Counted from the stretch's first letter, positions 48,472-59,640 are shown. The stretch is DNA of 64,000 nt from Mixophyes australis (GCA_036250195.1 JAVHZZ010000006.1:77585369-77649368); one strand, 5' to 3'. The notes: generated from the sequence alone by a model not told the origin. Numbers and translations are program-made.

Positions 48472-48473
48472 AC

Positions 48474-49169
48474 TGTCACGACTAGTATAGCGTACCTGCT
48501 ATCGTTGGCACTACTCGGAGGAAGGCGCGGAGTCTAACGTGCCCCTGGTGTTCACCAGGGACCCCCGCAAGGAGGTATGGGCTTGGCTGCAGGAAACACG
48601 CAGGTCGCGGTCCTTCCACAAGTCGGATAGCGAAGCACGAGAGGGATGTCAGACAGGCGGGTTCAGCAATGATGCGGGTAATGCAGGTACACAAGGAGAA
48701 TGCAAACGGGGTGTGAGTCAAGCCGGGTCGATAACGTTCTGACAGCGAGGTACAAAGGGAGATCCAAAGGGGTAGTCAAGGCAATCCGGGTCACAATGGT
48801 CACAGGCAAACGGCAATAAACTGGAGGAAGGCAAGGGTCAGGAAACAGATAGACACAGGAACACTGGAACGCTGGAGGACAGGAAAGGACCTGAAACTCT
48901 GGCACAGGAGGTGAGGTCAGAGGCACTTAAATAGGGCTGCTAACCAATGCCCTCAGCACTAGTGGTGTTGTAATAGCTGTAGCGCCGTAGCGCTAGTCAT
49001 AGGGCAGCGCCGTAGCGCTCTAAATCTGCAGCGTCCCGTTGCCTAGCAACGGAGACGCTTCTGGGTCTGGGCTGGCCGGCCGGGAGGAAGGGGAAATGAC
49101 GCGTCTGGTTGCTAGGCAACCAGACGTTCTTGTATGGACGGGCGGGCGGCCGCCGAGCGGCGCCTGACA
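48474..49169 (-). repeat. 5' LTR of the sushi-group element
   Basis: 696 bp, TGTCAGG...CGTGACA in the element's sense. From the TATA position, U3 would be about 266 bp (49169-48904) and R plus U5 about 430 bp. Confidence 0.95.
48926..48933 (-). promoter_or_regulatory. TATA box of the 5' LTR
   Basis: TATTTAAG on the minus strand. The sequence 30 bases downstream is GCCAGAGTTT (48903-48894), matching both a normal TATA-to-start distance and the self-priming complement. The equivalent in the 3' LTR is 43989-43996. Confidence 0.75.
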
Positions 49170-49174
49170 CTTTC

Positions 49175-50075
49175 ACACTCATCCTGTCCTTCATCATTGT
49201 TCCCCTCCATCATCACACTTGCCAGCTCTTTCATCAAACTGTTCCCCCTTCATCACACTGTTCCCCTTCATCAGACTTTTCCTCTTTATAACACTGTTTC
49301 TCTTTATCAAACTGCTCTCCTCCTTCATCACACACTGTTCCCCCTTCATCTCACTGCTCTCCTCCTTCATATCACTGTTCCCCCTTCATCACACAGTTCC
49401 CTTTCATTATACTTTTCCCCTTCGTCACACTGTTCCCCTTCATAACACTGTTCCCCTCCATCATCACACTGCTCTCCTCCATCATCACACTTGTCCCCTC
49501 CTTCATATCACTGTTCCCCCTTTGTCACACAGTTTCCCTTCATCACTCTGTGCCCCTTAATCACACAGTTCCCCTTCATCACACTTTTCCCTTTTGTCAC
49601 ACTGTTCCCTTTCATCAAACTGCTTCCCTTCTACATCACACTAGCCCCCTCTATCATCACACTAGTCCCCTCTATCATTACACTAGCCCCCTCTTTCATC
49701 ATAGTTTTCCCCTCAATCATCACACTTGTCCCCTCCTTCATATCACTGTTCCCCCTTGGTCACACAGTTCCCCCTTCATCACACTGTTCCCCTTTCATCA
49801 CACTGTGTCCCTTCATCACAATGGACCAATTACCAATATAGTATAATTATAGTTATATTATCATATTAAAGGAAAAGCAGAGAGACTGGTGCAGGCAAGG
49901 GAAATCACTAAAATATGATGGCACTTCTTGCCATGAACAGATAGGCTGCTATTTAACAAAATATAATTTTGTTAAATAGGAACCATCTATCACATTGCTC
50001 CTTTCCTTCATCACACTGCTCCCCTTCTTCATCATTGCTCCCCTCCTTCATCACACAGCTCCCCTCTATTACATC
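49175..50075. repeat. C/T-rich tandem repeat right of the retrotransposon
   Basis: Continuation of the array at 43330-43531: units such as 'ccttcatcacactgttcccc' and 'ccctccatcatcacact' with irregular length. It is interrupted at 49820-49990 by the phrase also found at 43235-43330. Reading frames of 60-116 codons through it are artefacts. Confidence 0.85.
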
Positions 50076-51194
50076 TGCAATTGAAATAGTTTCACAGATT
50101 CTGATCTCTTGAAGAAACCCAAAAAAAGTGTTTCTACTAGTTGATTACAATGTGCATGTGATCTGAGATGAGTGAATCCTTGCAAACATGAGCAATATGA
50201 TCCAGTTAGAAAAAGAATTATAAAATGACTTAACCTTACTCATTGTTTTACCAAAAAGCTACTCAAAATCTTGAACAAAGTTATGCCAGTATGATTTTCC
50301 TTCATATTTTCCGAGTTCCGAAAACCTCACACAATTATTTTATCTGCATCAATATTAATAAAATATACCTTATTGTTTGTTCCTTAGAAATGACATTTGA
50401 TGGAGTGTTCCGACCAGCCCAACCTCAACGTGTAATCTGGCAAAGGTTTGTTTTCCAAGTGGTTAGGGAACTGGAAAAAGTCCATCAGGAAAAAGGTGGT
50501 TTTCCCAAACACAATAACATTTGCAAAGTTTAAACTTTACTGCATGTTTGAACATGCAACGCTGACCTCAAGACCAGTAAGAAAGAGGGAAGGAGAGGAA
50601 GGGAGAATGACTTTATTCTATCAGAGTGTTTTTTAAATAAGGATGAGAAGTCGTAGATTCCATGAGAGAATATGTAAAGCCCCATTTATGTGATCGTCAT
50701 GTCAGACAAGAAATATTTTCATCTCTGCTTTTTATTGCTTCAGAAAACTCATCAGTGGAGTAAGAGTTTTATTATTTTACATGAACTGACCATGTCAATC
50801 TAAAAACTTGTACCATCATGAACCTTATAATTCTTTTCTTTTTGTACCAATATAATAAGATACCCTTTCACCAATTCATTATATTTTGCACATAGTCTAA
50901 TAGTAATTAGGAATAGCCGCAGAACTGGATTTATTTCCTATACATCTGCAGTTCTTAAGTGAACTTTCCTGCAGATCATTCCTAACCTTACCCTCTACAT
51001 GACAGTGTATTAAATTTCATTTTATTCCATCATTTAAATGTTCTGCCTGATTATACTTAGATGACTTGTTATCACTATTTATTACAAAGATACAGATAAT
51101 ACAATGACTTTCTCCTGTCCTCCACTGTTTTCCACATATGCAATCCCATATGCAACCTCAGTATGCAAATTGAAAAAAGTGGGATGTGCCTTGC
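50076..51194. other. No recognised feature
   Basis: AT-rich sequence with only short chance frames. Confidence 0.4.
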
Positions 51195-51640
51195 CCAGAG
51201 TTGCCTATTTTTCCGGGAATGTCCAGGAGACTTTCCTGATTATTGACAGACTTTTTCGGGCTCCTGGGGAAGTATGAAATTCTCCCTGAAACCACTCACC
51301 AACGTAGTGAACTGGAATGTTTCATAATGGTGCAAATGGCGGTATGAAGCCCAACCACCTGCGTGATCAGAGACAAGATGATGCAATTTGTGGCATTATA
51401 CACTTTATCCTGCCCATTTGATTATGCAAATTGCATCATCAAGCCCCACCTACAGCCACTTTTCATATCTTCTCTCGCAGAGGCGGAACTACTGAGCTGT
51501 GGGCCCCGGTGCTAGTTCCCCATGCAATGGGTCCCATTATTGCCATGGGCCTCAGTGCACAGCATCTGCTGTACAAATGGTAGTTCCGCCACTGTTCTCC
51601 CGGAAGGAAGGTATGTTAGGTAGATATGGCTCTGCCTCTA
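51195..51640. mobile_element. Interspersed repeat interrupted by a small hAT element
   Basis: 'gagttgcctatttttccggg' at the left and 'ttctcccggaaggaaggtat' at the right look like the two halves of one element with 'cccggga'-type ends. It is broken at 51478-51594 by a younger hAT MITE. A relative lies near 30568-30690. Family not determined. Confidence 0.45.
51478..51594. mobile_element. 117-bp hAT MITE
   Basis: The ends 'cagaggcggaactact' and 'tagttccgccactg' are inverted copies. 'ttctctcg' (51470-51477) and 'ttctcccg' (51595-51602) form an 8-bp duplication with one mismatch. It has no coding capacity. Confidence 0.82.
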
Positions 51641-52176
51641 GTTCCCAGATCCTGGTGCACCTTGCCAATAAAGAAAACTTAAAGCAGCGACATGCATAAG
51701 GAAGGCAGGGATGGAGAAACACAGCTCTGACCAGCAGCGATCTTCATATGCTAATAACATTTCAGTTCTTCTGGACAGAGCTGTGTCTTTAGCACTTTGT
51801 CCTTCCTACATATCAGTAGAGGCATTGTTACGGTTGGGAGCAGACAGTACTTCAGTGGCGGTTATGGTGGGGGCAGATGAGGCGCCGGTCTCAAACACCC
51901 ATTCACTGACCCAGCCGAGTTGAATTATGGGTGGGGAGGTGAGTGAGCTAACCAATAGCTTCTTATTGGTCTGTGTGGTCACACCCACTAGGCCATAAGT
52001 GGTGATACTGGGGCCTGAAAATCCTGTTGGCAGCCCAGCACACCACTGATCTGATCTCGAGGATTTGAATAAAGTGGAGGGGTAAGGCAGAGCTGGGGGG
52101 CAGACTGAATCTCAGTTTTACAATTAGCATATTGGACACACTTATTTTTGTTTTATTATATCACTAAAGACATTAC
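51641..52176. other. No recognised feature
   Basis: No recognisable repeat or convincing gene. A plus-strand frame of 70 codons at 51711 is within chance expectation. Confidence 0.35.
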
Positions 52177-52551
52177 GGGGTCTATGCATCAATGTAATGC
52201 GGTGCCACTAAATATGAATTGCTGCAAATCGCAGTGATGCATATTTAAGCACCACTGGAATGCATCATGCTGGGGCTACTCTGGGAGCCCCGGCGATGTG
52301 ACCCCTCTTCTGCAAAGTGTTTTTCCTGTCTACCGGCAGCCTAGCGCTGCCGGTGAAAGGAAGAAGTGCTTTGTGTATGCGCAAAGCACTTCCACTGTGA
52401 TGGATTCTGCGAAGCCGGAGAGGCTTCTGGCAGGAGAAATCTTTAATTTCTCCTGCCAGAAGCCCTTCATGCATTCTGCCATGGCCATTTAACAGATAAT
52501 ACTGCTGTTTTCTCCATTATAATGGTTCATTGCACTTTAATGCATAGACCC
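52177..52551. mobile_element. MITE with 'gggtctatgcatc' ends
   Basis: The left end 'ggggtctatgcatcaatg' and the right end 'ctttaatgcatagaccc' mirror each other. Flanks are 'tac' and 'taa'. Inner inverted pairs include 'ctaccggcagc/gctgccgg' (about 52331-52355) and 'cttctggcaggagaaat' with its complement (52425-52463). No coding capacity. Confidence 0.7.
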
Positions 52552-52564
52552 TAAATGTGATTAC

Positions 52565-52630
52565 AACTTTCACATTGTACTGTGCTATGAATAGATCTGG
52601 TGCTTTATAAATAAATATCAATAATAACTC
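52565..52630 (+). mobile_element. LINE or SINE 3' tail fragment
   Basis: 'tgtactgtgctatgaataga' followed by 'ggtgctttataaataaatat' and 'caataataa' is a diverged form of the L2-like tail. Confidence 0.45.
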
Positions 52631-53189
52631 ATCACCTTTATCAGTTTTTCATATGTTTTCCTCTATGTACATTTCGCAAACAGCAGTAAAAAGGGGGATA
52701 CAACGCTGTTAGATATTGTAGGCATAAAGGATTTATCTATTTTCCCTTTAAGTGATTTATCTTTTTTCCCTTAGAGTGACTTAGCAAATTTCTCTTTGCA
52801 GAAATCCACCAGTGTGTATTTCTAGCAGTCGTCCACTTGGGGCAACGCTGCTCTGTAATAGCCTCCTGTGACTGATTCTCAAGCTCTTCAGTACATCAGC
52901 CTGTTTGTTGGGGCCTTTGTTGATCAAGCGGAGGTCAGGGAGGAAGCGTGCACAATGCAGATCTAAATTTAACATTCAGTTGCCAGAGTGTTGTAACCAA
53001 AGGGATTACTTGGCTCACGTTCAGACTTATGATCCAGAAATCCTTAGCAGAGCAATTAATTTAAAATCTATATTTAAAAGTAAATACAGGTTAGGTCGCC
53101 TAGGGTTACATTTTTTCAATGTGTACTTGCAGTTAGAATTTTATAGATACAAAAGTGTAGACTGTATTATTTATTTATATTTTATATTT

Positions 53190-53390
53190 ACATCATGTTT
53201 TATTATTTATATAGCGCCAGCTTACTCTGCAATACTAGAAGAGTTCAGAGGGCCCGCGATAGATTGTAAACTTGCAAGCTGTTCGTCAATTCCCCAGACT
53301 TTTATTAATGTTTCCTCCTAATTAAAAAGCGCTGCTGAGTATTCTGGCGGTATCTGAATTAATGTTAATAAATAAATAACTGTATACTTA
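53190..53390. mobile_element. L2-like tails in opposite orientation
   Basis: 53190-53225 reads 'tatttatatagcgccagc', a tail on the minus strand. 53255-53385 reads 'agattgtaaacttgcaag ... aaagcgctgctgag ... ttaataaataaataa', a tail on the plus strand. A chance plus-strand frame of 138 codons (52905-53321) crosses this junction. The preceding 52631-53189 holds nothing recognisable. Confidence 0.5.
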
Positions 53391-53961
53391 TCATACAGTA
53401 TATTTTAAAAGATTGCAACACAAAAGTAACATGCAATTCATAATATCATATTATAATAAAGTGAATGAAACTCGATAACTAGCTGGTTGTCTAGATCCCT
53501 ATCACAGGGCAGACAGAGGCAGCTGTCTAAGGCAGCACATTTTCAAGGGCAGTAAACTGCAGGGTGTGCATGTAAAGAAATGCATATCTTCTTGCTTTAT
53601 GAATCGTCAAAATAAGTGGTTTCTACCTTGTTGGTAGATGTAATAATGATTAAAGTGGTAATATTATTAATTATATTGTGCAATAAACTCATTTTTAGTT
53701 TGTGTAAGAGATGAGGAAAGTGCCATATTAGTTGTCACATCAGATAGCTGAGTACAAGGAATAACGTTTTCTGCTCAAATATATTTATTTATCTACATAT
53801 TTGGAAGTATTAAGATTGGTCTTGGTTGGTTCCTCTGCTGTGGTTAAGTGAATGATCGTGAGCATATGCCAATGAAATAGTGCCCCCTAGTGGCCAAATT
53901 TTCATGAGTTGTTTTTCATGGCCAATTGGGAAATACTGCAAATATTGACTGTTTTAAATAT
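53391..53961. other. Mostly unrecognised
   Basis: 53500-53570 ('cagggcagacagaggcagct ... aaggcagcacattttcaagg') resembles the end of a hAT element, but no partner end was found. Confidence 0.35.
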
Positions 53962-53964
53962 TAC

Positions 53965-54140
53965 GGGGTAAATGTATCAAGATGAGAGTTTTCTGGTGGG
54001 TTTGAAAAGTGAAGAATTTGCCTATAGCAACCAATCAGATTCTAGCTAGCATTTTGTAGAATGCACTAAAGAAATGATAGCTAGAATCTGATTGGTTTTT
54101 CAAACCTGCCGGAAAACTCATAGCTTGATACATTTGCTCC
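53965..54140. mobile_element. Foldback MITE, 176 bp (copy 2)
   Basis: The ends 'ggggtaaatgtatcaaga' and 'gcttgatacatttgctcc' are inverted copies, with 'tac' on both sides (53962-53964 and 54141-54143). The interior has 'agcaaccaatcagattctag' followed by 'gctagaatctgattggt', giving a hairpin over nearly the whole length. Confidence 0.8.
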
Positions 54141-54271
54141 TACATCTTGAAAAAAGCAACAGTTAAATATAGGAGTGTGAGTGACTGATACTGCAAAACT
54201 AGGTCTGTAAAAGACATATCAAATTGATAAAGCTAAGTGATATGTCAATGTATTGTACTAAGAATCATAAA

Positions 54272-54400
54272 GGGTCTCATTTAGAGTTGGAGCAAATCCA
54301 GCTATGGGGTGAAAATGTGCCCCTGGACAAACCTTGTTGTGATACAAGGGTTTAAATCACAGCAGTACAAATTCATCAAAATTTATAAAAAAATATCACT
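54272..54400. repeat. Fragment of the 4.3-kb MITE family
   Basis: 'gggtctcatttagagttgga', 'gcccctggacaaacc' and 'gatacaagggtttaaatc' parallel the left part of 4325-4634. No right end is visible. Confidence 0.5.
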
Positions 54401-54503
54401 GAGGCAGCTGAATAATACTCTGCTACCCTGATAATAATGGGCCGAGCAGGGAGAGTTACTTACTGCTATACAGCATGGGACTCTGCAGTTGTACAGAGGC
54501 TAA

Positions 54504-54679
54504 GGGGTATATTTACTAAACTACAGGTTTGAAAAAGTGGAGATGTTGCCTATAGCAACCAATCAGATACTAGCGGTCATTTATTTACTGCATTCTACAA
54601 AATGACAGCTAGAATCTGATTGGTTGCTATAGGATAACATCTCCACTCTTTCAAACCCGCAGTTTAATAAATATACCCC
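54504..54679. mobile_element. Foldback MITE, 176 bp (copy 3)
   Basis: The ends 'ggggtatatttactaaact' and 'agtttaataaatatacccc' are nearly perfect inverted copies; flanks are 'taa' and 'caa'. The interior arms ('gatgttgcctatagcaacca' and its complement) pair along almost the whole element. It is 364 bp from the start of copy 2. Confidence 0.82.
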
Positions 54680-54975
54680 CAAATGTTGTTGCATATTAAA
54701 AAAGACTTTACTCTAAAAAAAAAATTGAAATAATTTCTTTCGAACACCTTCCTGAGATGATAATAACAGAACAGGTATTGTAACGGTAAAAGCTGTGATA
54801 CTTTCTAAGTAGACTTACCCATATGAAAGCCAGTGAAACATGTCACCAGCTGCCTTATTGGTTGCTGTAACCCCTCTGACATATACGGCAAATCAAAAAT
54901 AAGCTGTATTGAAAACTCCCATTTTTACCGGCATATAAGACTTTTCTCTTTGATTAATATGCCCCTAAGTAGCTG

Positions 54976-54978
<3 letters not shown>

Positions 54979-55050
<72 letters not shown>
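54979..55050. repeat. (TA)n microsatellite
   Basis: About 36 TA units. Confidence 0.95.
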
Positions 55051-55052
<2 letters not shown>

Positions 55053-55373
55053 CAATGAAGACAGTCGAGTATAGTTGTATGGGTGTAATCCTGTAAAGGG
55101 GGCTCCTGCTTAGCTTGTGCATCAGGGCCCAGTTAGCTATGCACAGATCAAACAAATGGAATTGTCATAATGTAGAAAAATAGAAGAGATTCTGTGCCAC
55201 AGAAATAATGCAAATTCTATAAATTTGTACTAACCTGAGCCTTGCAGTTTCTTATTCACATGTCATTCCTTCGATTTATATACTAATAACTTTTATAGTA
55301 CTAATTGTATTAGCAACCTTCATACAGTTACAAAACATTGACCATTTTACCTTGGAAGAGGCATTATTTATAT

Positions 55374-55897
55374 TGGTGGTAATCTGTATCCCTTTCCCGA
55401 TGCTTGGAATACCGACACCCACTATTCCTACAAGAAAAGAAAAAAAATAGTAAAATGACGAGATAATGAATAGTTACACTTTCCTTCACAGCGATGGCGT
55501 TGATTTCCGAAGACTCTATTATACGATGGCTGCTAATTCCGAAGGTGCTGCATGTCGGCACTGGATTGTGACATTAACAAAGACATTTAAAGAGCTATGC
55601 TAATCATAAGGTTAGGGTTAGGGTTACAGGTTAGAGTTAGGGTTACAGGTTAGGGTTAGGTTTAGGAATAGGGATAGGCTGCACAAAACGCCCGATACTT
55701 ACCTGTCGTCACAATCCAGTGCCGGTATGCAGCATCTTCGGAATTACCAGCCGTCGCATAGCAGATTCTTGGGAAATCAACGCCGTTGCTGTCAAGGTAA
55801 GTGTATATTTTCATCATCTCGTCATTTTACTATTCTGTTTTTTTTGTAGGAATAGTGGTTTTCGGTATCCCAAGCATCGGGATACCATACCCCACCC
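55374..55897. mobile_element. 524-bp foldback element with a telomere-like loop
   Basis: Two arms of about 190-200 bp (55374-55571 and 55708-55897) are inverted copies, with landmarks 'gatgcttgg-ataccg', 'actattcctac', 'atagtaaaatgacgagat', 'gttgatttcc' and 'ggcactggattgtgac'. 'atttatat' lies at both outer ends (55366-55373 and 55898-55905), an 8-bp target duplication. The outer ends read tggtggtaatctgtatccc and, inverted, gggtggggtatggtatccc. The loop (55572-55707) holds TTAGGG-like repeats. No transposase is encoded. The superfamily is uncertain; an 8-bp duplication would fit hAT. Confidence 0.82.
55609..55667 (+). repeat. Interstitial telomere-like repeats
   Basis: The block is built of ttaggg and variants: 'ggttagggttagggttac', 'aggttagagttagggttac', 'aggttagggttaggttta'. 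It is much shorter and less regular than a real telomere and sits in the loop of the foldback element. Confidence 0.85.
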
Positions 55898-55905
55898 ATT
55901 TATAT

Positions 55906-56237
55906 AATATGCACAGAATATAATTCTTAGAACAGGGGTAGTCTCAAACTGGATATATGTGTGCTTCTCTATATAAAATCATAGGTACTTATTTTGACAT
56001 AACCAGTTGCAGTCTTTCACAGAACACTTTCAGGGATCATTTATGAAAACTGGCAGCAGGAAAAATTTACTATAACTCAGACACACAAATCAGATTCTGA
56101 CATTTTTCTAGTTTAGTTCCTATAATGCAACTATATTATAATTGGGTTACACCAGATTTTTCTTTTGCACCAATTTCTTTAGTGTCTCCAGACATTGACT
56201 AATACACCTATACTGTAGTAGTAGATGAATTGGATGC
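55906..56237. other. No recognised feature
   Basis: Short AT-rich spacer between the foldback element and a LINE tail. Confidence 0.4.
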
Positions 56238-56340
56238 TATCAAAATTGACCCTAGTGTGTGTGTGAGTTCTCTGTACAGTGCTGTGGAATTAGTGACGCT
56301 ATATATATTTCTGCTGCTAATGATGATCCTGTTAATAGCT
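56238..56340 (+). mobile_element. L2-like LINE tail (copy 1)
   Basis: 'tatcaaaattgaccctagtg' then a GT run, 'gagttctctgtacagtgctg' and 'gacgctatatatatt'. It is the diverged partner of 56964-57145. Confidence 0.55.
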
Positions 56341-56963
56341 CTTCACAAGTCTACCCTCTGTATAGCATTCCGCATTTTCTTATTTGCAAAAACAATAAAG
56401 ATCATTGAGTTCTGTGCAAAAATTTTCCCCCACACAACACATTGCAATCTCTGAAACTATGTGCCTACTTTTGCAAATATATGTACATTTTTATGGGAAG
56501 CCCATAGATCATTTTGTAAATGGTGGAACCTAGAGAGGGTGATGACTCAAATTAAGTTCACTTACATGCATAATCGATGTTTCATTTTACCAGTCGAGAT
56601 ATTAATAGTGGTTAGGGTTGCAAGGACACATTTACGGGGCATTACTGAGTTAGTGGTTGGTGGAAGAGTCTTTCACCCAGTGTACAGACTTTATTTTTCT
56701 GGGTGATATGGGAATCGTAGTGTCCTTTCGATAGGATACCTGTTGTAATGTCCAGGAACATTTGACATGATTATTTTTGTACAAATATCCATGTAATAAA
56801 AATAATTAAACACCCGAAAGGGACACATATGAAAAAGAAAGTACTGCTTTCTCCTTATCTCTAGACATAGGGTTAGATGAGCAGTATTTCAGTCTAAAAT
56901 CTAAATTAATAAAGAAAATTTTCATAATCTGGCAGCCGGCAGGACATTCACGTGGCATTTTGC
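56341..56963. other. No recognised feature
   Basis: AT-rich sequence between two related LINE tails. Short frames here resemble nothing known. Confidence 0.4.
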
Positions 56964-57145
56964 TATCAAAATTGACCCTAGTCTCTCTCTCTCTCTCTCT
57001 GTGTCTATCTGCGTGTGTGCGTATGTTAGGGAATTTAGACTGTAAGCTCCAATGGGGCAGGGATTGATGTGAGTGAGTTCTCTGTGCAGCGCTGCAGAAT
57101 CAGTGGCGCTATATAAATAAATGGTGATGATGATGATGATGATAT
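56964..57145 (+). mobile_element. L2-like LINE tail (copy 2)
   Basis: 'tatcaaaattgaccctagtc', a CT run, 'tagactgtaagctccaatgg', 'ctctgtgcagcgctgcagaa' and 'ggcgctatataaataaa' ending in GAT repeats. This is the characteristic 3' end of a frog L2-type retroelement; the body is missing. Confidence 0.7.
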
Positions 57146-59640
57146 TTACACCTTATACCCTGCACACTTTCAGCCAGACCCACAACTTTGCAAAAATAAG
57201 CAGCACACTTACCAAATGCAGAATGTTGATGTGCACCTATATACACAAAGTGGAGATGAGCTCAGTATTTAAAACGGTTTGGTGAAATATTCACCTTGTT
57301 ACTTATTTGGCCACAAACTTTTGTATGTTCGGTAGCAGGATTTAAGTGCACAACCACAAGCACATGACACAGCGGAATGCGTTGGCTTTCATTATCCATA
57401 GACTATAAATTCTGCAATATGCAAATTTACAAATATAGTGTGAAATGGTACTCCACAGAAAGCCAAGGCAAAACACTGTATCACCAGAGCTTTGCGCCTC
57501 TACAAAATGAATTGTTCTGCTGTGAAACTCGATTCATGTGTCATTTCTCTGCTTAGCTCTAGCGCCAAGAGAACATGTAATAGCATTTGGGTATTTAAAA
57601 ATTGTGTGTCTGCTTTTTTTCACTTTTTATGATGGCAATGCCTATTTGTTATTTTGGCTTCAATACTTCAGTTTTAATAAACTGCAATGCAATCATTCAT
57701 TGTTACAAGTGAATGTATTACATCCATTTTCTAGGTCCTTAGTAGATCCATAGATAAACTATGTCCACCAATTTTATGTTGCTGCCCAGTTAGTCAACAT
57801 CAAGAAACTATGTATTGTACTTTTGCTACAATACTAAAATAACAGTTAATGTTAACAAGAATATGTAGCAAACGCCTGTAACTGAGTAATATGCTAAAAC
57901 AGACATATGCCTCAAGTTGAGGATTAAAATATATGCAATAACTGGTGTTAAAATCATTGTCTTACTAGAGGTAAGCTGGTATGGGGATGGAACCTATTGG
58001 TTACAATTGCACCATACTCACTTTCACTTTGCGACTGCCATCAGAAGCTGTAGTGTCTTTTGGCTGCTGCCTGCTCTGTTCTGCTAGTGTCCTCCTTTGA
58101 GCCTTCCAACCACTGGTGTAAGCAGGGGAGCTGAGAGGGGCTAAGCAGGTACAAAGTACCAGGGCACAGTCCTGCCTGGTGGCCCTGGTCAGATGGTGTA
58201 GTAGGAGGAGTCAACTGTCTTGTGTGGCCCCTCCCCTTTCTGTGGCCCCAAGAAGCTGCTGTACAAGGGCCCAAATTTTCTCTTGGAAGCCCTGGGTGTA
58301 GGCACTGGAGATTGCGATGGATACACAGTCTTCACTGAAACTCTCTTAACACCAGTTGGTATTTGTCACAGAGAATATTGCTAACATTGCATCTACTGAT
58401 AATAAATATGTAGATTTACCAAGAGCTATATGTAATATCTGCTGAAGCCGAGAAGATCACATTCTGTTCTGTCCACAGCCACTTGCTCCGCTAATCAACA
58501 CATAATTTAGATGTGAGCACCAAAGTGTGAGCTCTCTAAAGCCGCCAAGCAGTTCTCTCAGTACAATTATTTTTTAGAAAACACATAGTTTGCACAAATG
58601 TTACAGTTGTGCAATTCCTACAGCGGGCAGAATAGGTTGCACACCTCGGAGACCGCACTATACAAAAGCCTCTAATAAGTTCACAACAACATGCTTTGGG
58701 TGATTTGTTTGTGACACTTTGCAAGTTGTTGGATTTAAACCATTTTCAAATTCCACGCATTCCGGCAAGTGCATGAAATCCTGTGAATCACCCAAAGTGC
58801 TCTGCAACGGCCAATGCTATTTGTGGCTAAGAGGCATTCATCAGACAGACAGATCTCTGCTTCAGGGCTTTTCTGCAAATGGATCATCAGTCAGAATAGG
58901 CAGTAAAATGAGCCATTAAAATTAAAACAGTGATCACATGGATTTGAGCACTGTACAGCAAGACATAAAAATCTACTTATATGCATTTTAACTGGTATTC
59001 TCTTTAATCTGTTTATAGAAGGACCTTTCTTGTTAACCCCATGCCCTGCAAAGCTAACATTTTAATCCACCGTAAAAAGAGACTTATACACTTTAAATTT
59101 GTTTAGAAACTGATTTTCATCCATGGTTTCTATTTTCTTTAGCCCCTCAATGACTGGAAGATTTTCACCCCTTCCAGACCAGACCAAATTTAACTTTTTG
59201 GGTTGCATCAGTTTAAATGAGAATAACTTTTATCTTTCTCATGTTTCATTTATTGTTTTTCATAGGATACCTGAGGAGGTCTTTTGCAAGCAAATTGGAA
59301 TACATATATTTTTATTTTATAAACATCACCTGGATGAAAGCAAAAAAAATAATGCAAAATAATATAATATTTCCATTCTTTTGCCAATAGTCACATTATT
59401 GTTATTATAGTTGGTGCAACCATGGACTGAACCACATTTTTATGGCTAGTTATTGTGAGTACAGCAATACAACATACGTGGGCTTTATTCAAATCTGACA
59501 TCACTATGTGATCCAAGAAGGAATGCACTAATCTGAGTTTTAAACGTTTTTTTTTTACCCCTGACGGTGTTCCCCATCTATGTAAAGCACCTGTGTACAA
59601 ATATCTAGAGGAAAAAGTATAGATATATAGGGCTGGGGTC
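57146..59640. other. Mostly unrecognised
   Basis: 58107-58310 ('accactggtgtaagcaggg ... cctgggtgtaggcactgg') may be a small DNA element, but its ends pair poorly. 'ctttgggtgattt' (58693) and 'aatcacccaaag' (58787) are inverted. No gene is evident. Confidence 0.35.

Larger units (their letters stand above)
43537..49169 (-). mobile_element. Complete Ty3/gypsy chromovirus of the Tf1/sushi group
   Basis: A 5633-bp minus-strand LTR retrotransposon. The direct repeats 43537-44232 and 48474-49169 are both 696 bp and differ at one position (G at 43683, A at 48620). 'ctttc' lies at both outer ends (43532-43536 and 49170-49174), a 5-bp target duplication. gag and pol are both uninterrupted. The order protease, RT, RNase H, integrase, chromodomain, with no envelope, places it in the Ty3/gypsy chromoviruses. 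The gag resembles those of sushi-ichi and of the host genes derived from it (PEG10 and RTL families). Near-identical LTRs mean a recent insertion; by sequence alone it could still be capable of movement. Confidence 0.95.

Noticed and set aside
48455..48473. tRNA primer-binding site after the 5' LTR
   Set aside because: A TGG occurs, but the bases after it do not look like the complement of a tRNA 3' end, and the self-priming complement explains the site better.
52905..53321. 138-codon plus-strand frame as a gene
   Set aside because: It crosses two opposite LINE tails and has no domain I recognise. It is probably chance.
55609..55667. True telomere or chromosome end
   Set aside because: Only about 60 bases with irregular units, enclosed by inverted arms and flanked by ordinary sequence on both sides.
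55797..55849. Genuine 53-base intron in the foldback arm
   Set aside because: The splice consensus is good, but the interval is shorter than vertebrate introns normally are, and no coding exons flank it. Mentioned only as splice-like sites.
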